From Stutzerimonas stutzeri (GTDB lineage: Bacteria > Pseudomonadota > Gammaproteobacteria > Pseudomonadales > Pseudomonadaceae): a DNA stretch of 64,000 nucleotides. Below are positions 51,495-60,805 of the stretch, piece by piece. The translations under genes were made by a program, and so were the position numbers. Positions within the stretch are counted from its first letter, which is position 1; each line of letters opens with the position of its first letter. Below the pieces are notes generated by a model. It was not told the origin of the DNA and ran no database searches. It saw only the letters and a list, made by a program, of their open reading frames with translations. The stretch covers positions 874,443-938,442 of the forward strand of contig NZ_CP007441.1 in NCBI RefSeq assembly GCF_000590475.1, given 5' to 3'.

Positions 51495-52526
51495 ATGATA
51501 ACTCTAAAAAACAAACTTATTAATACCACTAAGGCTTTTGCTCTTTCGACCGTCGTTGCGTTGGCGGGCGTGATGAACGTGTCTGCCAGTCAGGATTCAC
51601 ATAAATTCAATCTCGCACTTGAATCAGGCGACAAAGATTCCGCTGCGGGGCATTCGATGCAGTTGTGGGCCGATTTGATCAAAAAGAGCTCAGACGGTCG
51701 TATGAAGGTCAATATCTTTTATCAAGGTGAGCTTGGCGGACAGCAAGAGCTGTTCGATCAGTTGGTGAAAGGTAACATCGACATGATGCTCAGCTGGCCC
51801 CAGACGTCTTACGATGAGCGCATTGCCGTCAATTTTATTCCCTACCTCACGATCGGGTGGGAAGACGCCTTGAAAGCCTACGGTGACAATGGCTGGCTTA
51901 AACAAATCATCGAGCCCATCTTTACTGACATCGGCCTGAAATATTTCGGCCCATATCCCGAAGGCTTTGGGGGTATCGCGACGAAAGCGCGTTATGCAAC
52001 CACCTTTGAAGGTGCGCAGGGCATCAAGGTCCGTTCTCAACCGGTATTCCCGATTCCTCAGACGGTAAAAGCCATGGGGTTTCAAGCCGTCCCAATTGAT
52101 TGGGCAGAAGTGTATACCTCCATCCAGACCGGCGTGGTCGATGGTGATTCGAGCAACGTTATTTATTGGGATTACCAGTATTTCCGCGATCAGCTGAACT
52201 ACTTCGTACACTCCAAGCATAACTTCTCAGCTTGGGCGCTTTTGATGAACGATGAAAAGTGGAGCGAGCTTGACGCGGAAGATCAAAAGATAATTGCTGA
52301 CGCGGCAAAGCAGGTTATTGATAAGCAATTTGCGGATGCTAAGGCGGAAGACGACAAGTGGATCGCTGCAGCCCAGAAGGACGGTATGAAATATATCGAG
52401 CCTACAACCGAGGAGATGGCAGCTTGGGTTGAGCGTGTTCGCAAAAATGTTTGGCCGGAAATTGAAAAATCCCTGGGTGCCGAAGTCATGGAAAAAATTC
52501 GTGCTAACGCATCCGTGCCTCAATGA
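51495..52526 (+). CDS. TRAP transporter substrate-binding protein, DctP family
   Basis: The 343-residue protein has a signal peptide ('FALSTVVALAGVMNVSA' then 'SQDSHKF'). It has the DctP fold with 'GELGGQQELFDQLVKGNIDM' and the conserved substrate-carboxylate Arg region 'AQGIKVRSQPVFPIPQTVKA'. It binds a small organic acid in the periplasm and delivers it to the membrane subunits encoded just downstream. Context suggests a hydroxyproline-like imino acid or its betaine. Confidence 0.9.
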   Translation: MITLKNKLINTTKAFALSTVVALAGVMNVSASQDSHKFNLALESGDKDSAAGHSMQLWADLIKKSSDGRMKVNIFYQGELGGQQELFDQLVKGNIDMMLSWPQTSYDERIAVNFIPYLTIGWEDALKAYGDNGWLKQIIEPIFTDIGLKYFGPYPEGFGGIATKARYATTFEGAQGIKVRSQPVFPIPQTVKAMGFQAVPIDWAEVYTSIQTGVVDGDSSNVIYWDYQYFRDQLNYFVHSKHNFSAWALLMNDEKWSELDAEDQKIIADAAKQVIDKQFADAKAEDDKWIAAAQKDGMKYIEPTTEEMAAWVERVRKNVWPEIEKSLGAEVMEKIRANASVPQ

Positions 52527-52602
52527 GGTGCTATTGGTAGCGCAGGCAATCAGGGTTAACTCCTGAGCGTCGTTTTCATCTCTGCATACCCAGGCCAAAA
52601 AA

Positions 52603-53121
52603 ATGAAAAAGATTTTATATTTGATGGGGCAGATCGACCGCACGTTGATGTTCGTCATCAAGCCTGTTGTTGCGATCCTGAGTGTTTTCGTAGCGGTACT
52701 ACTCGTAGTTGGGATTTTCACCCGTTCGGTCCTGGAGAAACCTGTCTTCGGGCTTGAAGAGTTGGTGCTTCTGGCTGCAATGTGGCTTTACATGTTCGGC
52801 GCAGCGATTGCCTCTCGTGATAGATCACATCTCAGCGCAGATTTCGTACAGGTTGTTTGCTCAAATAAATCTGTGGTGCGCTTCTTTCACCTGCTGGCGA
52901 CTGTAATCTCGCTGATCATGGCGATCCTGTTTGCCCGGTGGAGTTTTGATTTGATGTCGTGGTCGCTGTCGAAAGTCCAGACCAGCACCGTATTAAAAAT
53001 TCCATGGTATGTCTCTCAGAGCAGCTTGTTCTTTGGAAGTGTGCTGTTCATTTTCTATCTCCTCCGCGACTTTTTGAATGATCTCGCCAGTTTTCAAAGT
53101 CGTCATGAAATCCATAACTAA
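52603..53121 (+). CDS. TRAP transporter small membrane subunit, DctQ family
   Basis: The 172-residue protein has four transmembrane helices. The typical DctQ segment 'LEELVLLAAMWLYMFGAAIA' is followed by 'SRDRSHLSADFV'. It pairs with the DctM subunit encoded 12 bp later to form the sodium-driven permease. Confidence 0.88.
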   Translation: MKKILYLMGQIDRTLMFVIKPVVAILSVFVAVLLVVGIFTRSVLEKPVFGLEELVLLAAMWLYMFGAAIASRDRSHLSADFVQVVCSNKSVVRFFHLLATVISLIMAILFARWSFDLMSWSLSKVQTSTVLKIPWYVSQSSLFFGSVLFIFYLLRDFLNDLASFQSRHEIHN

Positions 53122-53133
53122 CAGGATCAGATC

Positions 53134-54432
53134 ATGGGAGCTGTAATCGCAATAATTGCAGTAGTCGTGTTGATGATGATTGGTGTACCAGTCGTCTTTT
53201 CATTCGCGGCGATGACGCTGGTCCTCTCGTTCGTTTACGAGGTGGATATTTCATCGCTGATGACCACCGGATTCTGGTCAGTAAACTCGGTGATTCTACT
53301 GGCCCTCCCGCTGTTCGTAATGACCGGCTATTTGATGCAGGCTGGCGGTATTGCCGCACGGCTTGTTTCATTCGTCGAGGCCTTGGTGGGCAAGTCACGA
53401 GTGGGTATGGGCTCTTCCATGGTCGTTGCATGCGGCGTCTTCGGTGCGATTTCCGGGACGGCTTCCGCTGCGGTCGCCTCCATTGGCACGATCATGATCG
53501 GCCCCATGGAAAAGCATGGTTACTCTCGGGAATATACAAGCGCACTCCTTGGTATTTCTTCGCTACTTGGGCTGCTTATACCACCCAGCATCACGATGAT
53601 TCTCTATGCTGTGGTGACCAGACAGTCCGTGGCGGCGTGCTTCCTTGCCACCATCGGCCCGGGAATATTGCTGATCATTATGCTCTGTACGCTGAACTGG
53701 CTAAAAATGCGTAAGCATCCAGATCCTGCGGCCGAGCGGATGAACTTTCGTCGTCGGGTTGAATTGGTCAGCGACAATATCTGGAAGGCTTTTCCGGCCT
53801 TGATGCTGCCTGTGATCATTCTCGGTGGTATTTATGGCGGTATTTTTACGCCCACCGAAGCAGCAGCCGTCGCGGTAGTTTATTCCATCCCGGTGGGTTG
53901 GTTTATATATCGGGAACTCAACGTCAGGAAGATTGCCCGCTGCATGGTGGAAGCGGCAGCCACCACGGGCGTCATAATGGTAATCCTGCTTTTCTCGTTT
54001 GTGGCTAGTCGGATTTTTACGCTTGAACGCGTTCCGCAGGAGTTGACGGAAGTCCTGATGACAATATTTCAGAATAAGCTTCTTATTCTGTTGGTCGTCA
54101 ATATATTCCTCATTCTGCTAGGGATGATCATGGACGACGTTAGCGTGGTTGCGATCATCAGTCCGCTCTTGCTCCCCGTAATGGTCAGTATCGGTGTACA
54201 CCCCGTGCATTTCGCTGCCATTGTCGGTACCAGCGTTGTGATCGGTTGTAACAGCCCGCCAATGGCGCCGATTCTATTCATGTCATGCCGGATTGGTAAT
54301 GTGGGAATCACCAAGGTTATGCGGCCGGCATTGGGCTTTATGGCGTTTGCCGCGTTGCCGGTGATGCTGGTAACGACTTATTGGTCACCATTGGCACTCT
54401 ATCTACCGACGTTCTTTGGTTACATTGAATAA
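53134..54432 (+). CDS. TRAP transporter large membrane subunit, DctM family
   Basis: The 432-residue protein has about 12 helices. It shows the DctM features 'LPLFVMTGYLMQAGGIAARL', 'GAISGTASAAVASIGTIMIG' and 'LLGLLIPPSITMILYAVVTR', and later 'FTPTEAAAVAVVYSIPVGWF'. It is the transport-catalysing subunit, moving substrate with sodium. It is the last gene of the tight dctPQM set. Confidence 0.9.
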   Translation: MGAVIAIIAVVVLMMIGVPVVFSFAAMTLVLSFVYEVDISSLMTTGFWSVNSVILLALPLFVMTGYLMQAGGIAARLVSFVEALVGKSRVGMGSSMVVACGVFGAISGTASAAVASIGTIMIGPMEKHGYSREYTSALLGISSLLGLLIPPSITMILYAVVTRQSVAACFLATIGPGILLIIMLCTLNWLKMRKHPDPAAERMNFRRRVELVSDNIWKAFPALMLPVIILGGIYGGIFTPTEAAAVAVVYSIPVGWFIYRELNVRKIARCMVEAAATTGVIMVILLFSFVASRIFTLERVPQELTEVLMTIFQNKLLILLVVNIFLILLGMIMDDVSVVAIISPLLLPVMVSIGVHPVHFAAIVGTSVVIGCNSPPMAPILFMSCRIGNVGITKVMRPALGFMAFAALPVMLVTTYWSPLALYLPTFFGYIE

Positions 54433-54448
54433 GCTTCCCGAATTTATG

Positions 54449-54468
54449 ACAGGGCTATAGAGCCCTGT
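54449..54468 (+). terminator. hairpin after the TRAP operon
   Basis: ACAGGGCT-ATAG-AGCCCTGT is a perfect 8-bp stem 16 bases after the dctM stop. The T-run is missing, so it may be a weak or Rho-assisted terminator. Confidence 0.6.
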
Positions 54469-54535
54469 TCCGAGAAGGGAAACGCTTAGCTCCAAACTCG
54501 ATGAGGTAGGCATTGCCGACCTTACTTTGCATTAG

Positions 54536-54611
54536 CGTTTTGTACAGTGCTCTTCGTGAGCCAAGTTGCGGGTAAGCGCCGCTAAGCTGGCTCTTCCGTA
54601 AGTACAAAACG
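54536..54611. repeat. 76-bp nested inverted-repeat structure
   Basis: CGTTTTGTAC (54536-54545) and GTACAAAACG (54602-54611) are perfect inverted ends of a 76-bp unit. Inside, GAGCCA and TGGCTC form a second stem. The structure lies in the 370-bp gap between dctM and the DapA-family gene. No target-site duplication is obvious at its edges, so it could be a small non-autonomous element, a structured leader or an operator pair. Confidence 0.5.
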
Positions 54612-54800
54612 ATAGTCAAATATCGGCCTTTTCAAGCAACGGCTGTGTATGTGCATCCCACTGCCGCTCGTCGCGCTTGTATTTCGCCGTGTACATATGT
54701 CACGACAGTCCGAATGCGCGGGCTGCGTATTTAAATTAATAAACAAACCGCTTCGGCAATACAGGCCTCCCTAAGCGGTGAACTGACCTGGAGAAGAACC

Positions 54801-55703
54801 ATGAAATTCGAAGGAATCTATACCCCGGCAATTACTCCGCTGACGGCTGATGGCGCAATCGACACGGCGGCATTCGGCGAAGTGCTGGAATACCTGATTG
54901 AGCAGAAAGTGCACGGCATCATCATTGGTGGGTCCACGGGCGAGTACTACGCGCATACATCCCAGGAGCGTATCGATCTGGCTGCACGCGCCAAGGAAGT
55001 CATCAACGGCCGTCTACCTTTAGTGGTCGGCACCGGCGCGATCCGTACGGAAGATTCGATTGCCTATGCCGAAGCGGCCCGCGCGATCAAGGCTGACGCC
55101 ATTCTCGTGGGCTCTCCGCCTTACGCATTGCCAACGCAGCAGGAAAACGCCGAGCACGTCCTGGCGGTCGATCGTGCCGCGGATCTGCCGATCATGCTTT
55201 ACAACTATCCCGCTCGCATGGGCGTGGCGATGGGCGACGAATTCTTTGAAGCGGTTAGCGGCTGCAAAAACATCGTGGCGATCAAGGAGAGCTCCGGTGA
55301 TATGAACCGCGTACATCGCCTGGCTTGCGATTACCCGCAGATCGCGCTGTCGTGTGGCTGGGATGACCAGGCGCTCGAATTCTTCGCCTGGGGTGCGCGT
55401 AGTTGGGTCTGCGCGGGCTCGAATTTCATTCCTCGCGAGCACGTCGCGCTCTACGAGGCCTGCGTGATCGAACAGGATTTCGCCAAGGGTCGCCGAATCA
55501 TGGCGGAAATGATGCCGCTGATGGATTTCCTGGAGGGCGGCAAGTTCGTCCAGTCAATCAAGTACGGCAGCGAACTCGCTGGGCTGCGCAGCGGTGGCGT
55601 GCGGGCACCGCTCAAAGGCCTGAGCGAGGCGGAAAAAGAGACGCTCAAAGGCGTCGTCACTACGATGAAGCGGAACATCGCCTCAATCACCGAGGGTGTC
55701 TGA
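54801..55703 (+). CDS. DapA-family (dihydrodipicolinate synthase-like) lyase
   Basis: The 300-residue protein is a TIM barrel with the class I aldolase set: 'IIIGGSTGEYYAHTSQER', Tyr in 'IMLYNYPARMGV' and the Schiff-base Lys in 'NIVAIKESSGDMNRV'. True DapA would act in lysine synthesis, but here the gene lies with a TRAP transporter and an aldehyde dehydrogenase. In hydroxyproline breakdown a DapA-family enzyme deaminates pyrroline-4-hydroxy-2-carboxylate to 2-oxoglutarate semialdehyde, and a dehydrogenase follows. That role is plausible but not proven. Confidence 0.82.
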   Translation: MKFEGIYTPAITPLTADGAIDTAAFGEVLEYLIEQKVHGIIIGGSTGEYYAHTSQERIDLAARAKEVINGRLPLVVGTGAIRTEDSIAYAEAARAIKADAILVGSPPYALPTQQENAEHVLAVDRAADLPIMLYNYPARMGVAMGDEFFEAVSGCKNIVAIKESSGDMNRVHRLACDYPQIALSCGWDDQALEFFAWGARSWVCAGSNFIPREHVALYEACVIEQDFAKGRRIMAEMMPLMDFLEGGKFVQSIKYGSELAGLRSGGVRAPLKGLSEAEKETLKGVVTTMKRNIASITEGV

Positions 55704-55704
55704 A

Positions 55705-57195
55705 ATGGCCGAGCTCCTGTCCAAAGCCGATTATGCGGCCCTCGCCGCCAAGCTCGAGTTCCGTACCCAGGCGTTCATCGATGGGCAGTTTCGTGACGCG
55801 CTTTCGGGAAACACCTTCACCACCACCAACCCGGCCACCGGGGCCGTGCTAGCCGAAGTCGCTGCCTGTGACGAGCGCGATGTCGACGTGGCGGTCGCTG
55901 CCGCCAAAGCCGCGTTCGAGGATGGCCGCTGGCATTCGCTGGCGCCAGGCGAACGTAAATCGGTCCTGCTGCGTTTTGCCCAACTGTTGGAAGATAACGC
56001 CCATGAGCTGGCTGTCCTGGAGGCGCTGGACAGTGGCAAGCCAATTCGTGAATGTCAGAACACCGACGTCCCAGAGACGATCCATACGCTGCGCTGGCAT
56101 GCCGAACTGATCGACAAGATCTACGACAGCACCGCCCCGGTCGGTTCAGCGGCAATGACCATGGTGGTCCGCGAGCCTATCGGCGTCGTTGGCCTTGTAT
56201 TGCCATGGAATTTTCCGTTGCTCATGCTGGCATGGAAGATCGGCCCCTCGCTGGCCGCGGGCTGCTCCATCGTGGTCAAGCCGGCCAAGGAAACGACGCT
56301 CAGCGCGCTCCGGGTTGCAGAGCTCGCGCAGCAGGCTGGTCTTCCGGCCGGCGTGTTCAACGTCGTCCCCGGGGGCGGTAAACAGGTGGGCGAACCGATT
56401 GGCTGCCATCCGGATGTTGCCATGGTCAGCTTCACCGGCTCGACCGACACCGGCCGGTTATTCTTGAAATACGCCGCGGACTCCAACCTCAAGCGAGTAG
56501 TGCTCGAATGTGGCGGCAAGAATCCCGCGGTCGTGATGAACGATGTCGAGGACCTGGATCAGGTCGCGCAGCACGTGGTCAATGGCGCGTTCTGGAACAT
56601 GGGCGAGAACTGCTCGGCCTCGTCGCGGCTGATCGTTCATGCTGACATCAAGGACGAGTTGCTCAAGCGGGTGGGCGTCTACACGCGCGAATGGAAAATG
56701 GGCGACCCGCTGGATCCGGAAAACCGCCTCGGCTCGATGGTCAGCAAAACGCACTTCGAGAAGGTTCGTTCCTATATCGAGCACGCCGCCAGCGAAAACA
56801 TGGACGTGCTCTTCGGCGGTGACACCGACCAGGGTATTTTCATCGAACCCACAGTGGTTGACGGAGTAGGGCGGGACAATCGATTGTTCCGGGAAGAGAT
56901 CTTCGGCCCGGTGCTTACGGTTACCACGTTCACGGATATCGATGAGGCGATTCGCCTGGCTAACGACACGGTATATGGTCTGGCCGCTTCGGCTTATACC
57001 GGAAGCCTGCGCAACGCGCTGAGGCTGTCGCGTGAGATCCGCGCCGGCATCGTAACCGTCAACTGCTTCGGTGAAGGCGATGCCTCGACACCTTTCGGTG
57101 GTTACAAGGAGTCCGGATTTGGCGGGCGCGACAAGTCAATCTGGGCACACGATCAATACACCGAGCTCAAAACGATCTGGATAGATGCGTCTTGA
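55705..57195 (+). CDS. NAD(P)-dependent aldehyde dehydrogenase
   Basis: The 496-residue protein starts at the ATG at 55705, one base after the previous stop. It has 'GLVLPWNFPLLMLAWKIGPS', the catalytic Glu in 'VVLECGGKNPAVV' and the nucleophile Cys in 'NMGENCSASSRLIVH'. It is nearest to PuuC-like gamma-glutamyl-aminobutanal or betaine-type dehydrogenases. With the DapA-like lyase just upstream it may oxidise 2-oxoglutarate semialdehyde; an amine-derived aldehyde is the alternative. It converges on gabD. Confidence 0.87.
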   Translation: MAELLSKADYAALAAKLEFRTQAFIDGQFRDALSGNTFTTTNPATGAVLAEVAACDERDVDVAVAAAKAAFEDGRWHSLAPGERKSVLLRFAQLLEDNAHELAVLEALDSGKPIRECQNTDVPETIHTLRWHAELIDKIYDSTAPVGSAAMTMVVREPIGVVGLVLPWNFPLLMLAWKIGPSLAAGCSIVVKPAKETTLSALRVAELAQQAGLPAGVFNVVPGGGKQVGEPIGCHPDVAMVSFTGSTDTGRLFLKYAADSNLKRVVLECGGKNPAVVMNDVEDLDQVAQHVVNGAFWNMGENCSASSRLIVHADIKDELLKRVGVYTREWKMGDPLDPENRLGSMVSKTHFEKVRSYIEHAASENMDVLFGGDTDQGIFIEPTVVDGVGRDNRLFREEIFGPVLTVTTFTDIDEAIRLANDTVYGLAASAYTGSLRNALRLSREIRAGIVTVNCFGEGDASTPFGGYKESGFGGRDKSIWAHDQYTELKTIWIDAS

Positions 57196-57463
57196 TGCTT
57201 CGCCCAGCCTGGTAACAGGGCATTGCAATACCCGGCCGCCGCGCTCGCCGGCGGCGGCCACATTCTGATTCACGAACGGCCAGCGGGAGTCCTTGGCGAG
57301 CAGCGTCATGCCGTGACGCGAGCACCGGTTCGTGCTGATCATGGTTGCAGTCATGATTTGCGCGGGGAGCAAAGTCGGCTGAAGCCTTACCCGCTTTAAT
57401 AAACGGTGAGTTGCTGCAGGCCAGACTCCCAAAGCGTTTCGTTGACCTGGGAAGCAAAAGAAG

Positions 57464-57491
57464 GCCGCTGCTGACCTGAGCCAGCAGCGGC
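57464..57491 (-). terminator. terminator of gabD
   Basis: GCCGCTGCTG and CAGCAGCGGC pair perfectly over 10 bp with an 8-base loop. Read on the minus strand the hairpin is followed by CTTCTTTTGC, a T-rich tail, and it lies 7 bases after the gabD stop. Confidence 0.8.
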
Positions 57492-57497
57492 TTATCG

Positions 57498-58949
57498 TCA
57501 TTCAATACCCATGCAGAGGTATTTGATTTCCAGGTAGTCCTCGATGCCGTAGCGCGAGCCTTCGCGCCCCAGACCGGACGCCTTGACGCCGCCAAAGGGC
57601 GCTTCGGCAGTCGAGATCAACCCGGTATTGATTCCCACCATGCCGTACTCCAGCGCCTCGGCCACTCGGAACACCCGGCCCAGATCTCGGGCGTAGAAAT
57701 ACGACGCCAACCCGAATTCGGTGTCGTTGGACAGCGCAATCACCTCGGCTTCGTCCTTGAAGCGGAACAGCGGCGCCAGCGGGCCGAAGGTCTCTTCCCT
57801 CGCTACGGCGGCGTTTCGGGGCACATCGACGAGGATGGTCGGTTCGAAGAAGCTGCCACCCAGCGCGTGCGGCTTGCCGCCGAAGGCGACTCGGGCGCCC
57901 TTGCTCACCGCGTCTTCGATGTGTTCCTGGACCTTGGCGACGGCCTTGTCATCGATCAGCGGGCCGGTAGTGGTGCCGTCGTCCAGGCCGTTGCCGATCT
58001 TCAGCCGGGCCACGGCGGCAGTGAGCTTTTCGACGAAGGTGTCGTACACGCCATCCTGAACGTACAAGCGGTTGGCGCACACGCAGGTCTGACCGTTGTT
58101 GCGGTACTTGGAAATCAGCGCGCCCTCGACAGCGGCGTCCAGGTCGGCATCGTCAAAGACGATGAAAGGCGCGTTGCCGCCCAATTCCAGCGAGACCTTC
58201 TTGATGTCGTGCGCGCATTCGGCCATCAACTGCCGGCCGATTTCGGTGGAGCCAGTGAAGGTCAGTTTGCGCACGATGGGGTTGCTGGTCAGCTCACCGC
58301 CAACGTCACCTGCGCTACCGGTAACGACGCTAAACACGCCTTTCGGAATGCCGGCGCGCTCGGCCAGTTCGGCCAGTGCCAGGGCGGAGAAAGGCGTTTG
58401 CGACGCCGGCTTGAGCACCATGGTGCAGCCTGCGGCCAGGGCCGGGCCGACCTTGCGCGTGATCATCGCGGTGGGGAAGTTCCACGGCGTGATGGCGGCG
58501 GTCACGCCGATTGGCTGCTTGATCACCAGCAGGCGCTTATCCGGCTGATGGCCCGGAATCACGTCGCCGTAGACGCGCTTGGCTTCTTCGGCGAACCATT
58601 CGAGGAAGGAGGCGGCGTAAACGATTTCGCCTCGGGATTCGGTGAGCGGCTTGCCCTGTTCTCGGGTCATCAGCCGGGCCAGGTCCTCCTGGTTTTCCAG
58701 CATCAGTTCATACCAGCGACGCAGCCTGGCGGAGCGCTCCTTGGCCGTCAGCGCGCGCCAGGCGGGCAGGGCCTTGTCGGCCGCTTCGATGGCGCGGCGG
58801 GTTTCGGCAGCGCCCATCTTCGGCACATGGCCAATGATCTCGCCGGTGGCGGGGTTGTTGACCTTGATGCTCTGGCCGTTATCGGCGTCCAGCCAAGTAC
58901 CGTCGACATAGGCTTGCTGGCGAAAAAGCGTGGAATCGTTGAGTTGCAT
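57498..58949 (-). CDS. gabD: succinate-semialdehyde dehydrogenase (NADP+ type)
   Basis: The 483-residue protein has 'AITPWNFPTAMITRKVGPAL', the catalytic Glu in 'VSLELGGNAPFIVFDDADLD' and Cys in 'NNGQTCVCANRLYVQDG', which together mark GabD. It oxidises succinate semialdehyde to succinate, feeding the citric acid cycle from 4-aminobutyrate. The usual gabT neighbour is not here; the gene is instead followed upstream by an acetolactate-synthase-like gene, so it could serve a different aldehyde. Confidence 0.85.
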   Translation of the reverse strand: MQLNDSTLFRQQAYVDGTWLDADNGQSIKVNNPATGEIIGHVPKMGAAETRRAIEAADKALPAWRALTAKERSARLRRWYELMLENQEDLARLMTREQGKPLTESRGEIVYAASFLEWFAEEAKRVYGDVIPGHQPDKRLLVIKQPIGVTAAITPWNFPTAMITRKVGPALAAGCTMVLKPASQTPFSALALAELAERAGIPKGVFSVVTGSAGDVGGELTSNPIVRKLTFTGSTEIGRQLMAECAHDIKKVSLELGGNAPFIVFDDADLDAAVEGALISKYRNNGQTCVCANRLYVQDGVYDTFVEKLTAAVARLKIGNGLDDGTTTGPLIDDKAVAKVQEHIEDAVSKGARVAFGGKPHALGGSFFEPTILVDVPRNAAVAREETFGPLAPLFRFKDEAEVIALSNDTEFGLASYFYARDLGRVFRVAEALEYGMVGINTGLISTAEAPFGGVKASGLGREGSRYGIEDYLEIKYLCMGIE

Positions 58950-59028
58950 GAGGATCCCTCAAAAGTGATGAGCGCTAGATTCTTGATTCGGTCGGGCGCT
59001 CTGACGAGCGCCTGACCGACGCGTCTCG

Positions 59029-60672
59029 TCACGCCAGCAGGCTGCGGCGCTTGAGCTCGGTGTTGAGGATGAAATCGTTTTCGGAGTAATCCACCGGGCA
59101 GTCGATGACGTGTACGCCGGGGGTGCTCAGGCAACGCTCGAGCAGCGGCAGGAAGCCCTCGGCGCTCTCGACCCGATGGCCCTGGGCGCCGTAGCTTTGC
59201 GCGTACTGCACGAAGTCGGGGTTGCCGTAGTCCAGGCCGTAATCGGCAAAGCCCATGTTCGACTGCTTCCAGCGGATCATGCCGTAGCCGTCATCGCGCA
59301 GGATCACCACGGTCAGGTTCATCTTCAGGCGTACCGCGGTTTCCAGTTCCTGGCTGTTCATCATGAAGCCGCCATCGCCGCACACCGCCAGCACCGGGCG
59401 GCCGGGATGAACCAGGTGCGCGGCCATGGCCGAGGGCAGGCCCGCGCCCATGGTCGCCAGCGCGTTGTCCAGCAGCACGGTGTTGGGCATGTGTGCCTTG
59501 TAGTTGCGGGCGAACCAGATCTTGTACATGCCGTTGTCGAGCGCAACGATGCCGTCGGAGGGCAGCGCGCGGCGCACGTCGGCCACCAGCCGTTGCGGGT
59601 AGATCGGAAAACGCGGGTCGTCGGCGCCTTCGGCAAGCTGCGCCTCGTTGGCCTCGCGGATCGCCAGCAGGCGGGTGAAATCCCAGTGCGAGGTGTCGGT
59701 CAGCGCCTCGTCGATCTGCCAGACGGCGTTGGCGATGTCGCCCACGACCTCGATCTGCGGGAAGTACACCGGGTCCACTTCGGCGGAGCGGAAGTTGATG
59801 TGAATGACTTCGGCGCCGCCCTGCACCATGAAGAACGGTGGCTTCTCGATCACGTCGTGGCCGACGTTGACGATCAGGTCGGCGCTCTCCACCGCGCGGT
59901 GCACGAAATCACCCGCCGACAGCGCGGCATTGCCGAGGAAGCACGGGTGACGCTCGTCGACCACGCCCTTGCCCATCTGCGTGGTGACGAAGGGAATGCC
60001 GGTCTTGTCGATCAGCTGCTTGAGTACCTTGGCGGTCATCTTGCGGTTGGCGCCGGCACCGATCACCAGGATCGGGCTGCGCGCCGCCTGCAGCTTGGCA
60101 ACAGCGGCCTCGATGGCTTTGTGCTCGGCGACCGGGCGGCGGTGCAGGCTGCGCGGAATCGGCAGGCTGTCGGTCTGCTCGGCGGCGATGTCCTCGGGCA
60201 GTTCGAGGTGCACGGCGCCGGGCTTCTCTTCCTCGGCCAGGCGGAAGGCTTCACGCACGCGCGAGGGAATGTTGTCGGCCGACGCCAACTGGTGGGTGTA
60301 CTTGGTCAGCGGGCGCATCATTCCGACGACGTCGAGGATCTGGAAGCGGCCCTGCTTGGACTTCTTGATCGGCTTCTGGCCGGTGATCATCAGCATCGGC
60401 ATGCCACCCAGGTAGGCGTAGGCACTGGCGGTCACCAGGTTGGTCGCCCCTGGGCCCAGTGTCGACAGGCTGACGCCGGTCTTGCCGGTCAGGCGACCGT
60501 AGGTGGCGGCCATGAAGCCGGCCGACTGCTCATGGCGGGTGAGTACCAGCTTGATCTTGGACCTGCGCAGCGATTCGAGCAGATCGAGGTTCTCTTCACC
60601 CGGGATGCCGAAGACGTATTCCACGCCTTCGTTTTCCAGACATTGCACCACTACATCGGCGGCCTTGGCCAT
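59029..60672 (-). CDS. acetolactate-synthase-like ThDP enzyme
   Basis: The protein has 547 residues from the ATG at 60672, which has a GAGAG ribosome site; the frame extends to 60747 without one. Three ThDP-family domains are seen: the pyrimidine-binding part with 'FGIPGEENLDLLESLRRSK' and 'LTRHEQSAGFMAATYGRLTG', a middle NAD-like domain, and the ThDP/Mg site 'LAVCGDGGFMMNSQELETAV'. It resembles catabolic acetolactate synthases (AlsS-like), but no ilvN regulatory subunit or acetolactate decarboxylase is adjacent. It may join pyruvate with another aldehyde or 2-oxo acid supplied by its neighbours. Substrate unclear. Confidence 0.83.
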   Translation of the reverse strand: MAKAADVVVQCLENEGVEYVFGIPGEENLDLLESLRRSKIKLVLTRHEQSAGFMAATYGRLTGKTGVSLSTLGPGATNLVTASAYAYLGGMPMLMITGQKPIKKSKQGRFQILDVVGMMRPLTKYTHQLASADNIPSRVREAFRLAEEEKPGAVHLELPEDIAAEQTDSLPIPRSLHRRPVAEHKAIEAAVAKLQAARSPILVIGAGANRKMTAKVLKQLIDKTGIPFVTTQMGKGVVDERHPCFLGNAALSAGDFVHRAVESADLIVNVGHDVIEKPPFFMVQGGAEVIHINFRSAEVDPVYFPQIEVVGDIANAVWQIDEALTDTSHWDFTRLLAIREANEAQLAEGADDPRFPIYPQRLVADVRRALPSDGIVALDNGMYKIWFARNYKAHMPNTVLLDNALATMGAGLPSAMAAHLVHPGRPVLAVCGDGGFMMNSQELETAVRLKMNLTVVILRDDGYGMIRWKQSNMGFADYGLDYGNPDFVQYAQSYGAQGHRVESAEGFLPLLERCLSTPGVHVIDCPVDYSENDFILNTELKRRSLLA

Positions 60673-60805
60673 TTCTCTCAGTACCTCGGTTGGGGTGAAC
60701 GTGCACAGCCGACTCATACACGGAGCCAGACCATCGCTTGAATACATAGCTCAAGGGCCGCGTTGTTGCGCGGCCCTCGATGCAGTTGAAAAATGTCGAC
60801 AGCGG

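Noticed and set aside
57867..59015. 382-codon plus-strand ORF opposite gabD
   Set aside because: Antisense shadow of gabD with low-complexity composition; no ribosome site.
59110..60741. 543-codon plus-strand ORF opposite the ThDP enzyme gene
   Set aside because: It lies fully antisense to a gene with clear family motifs and arises from the high GC content; its translation is His/Arg/Gln-rich and resembles nothing.
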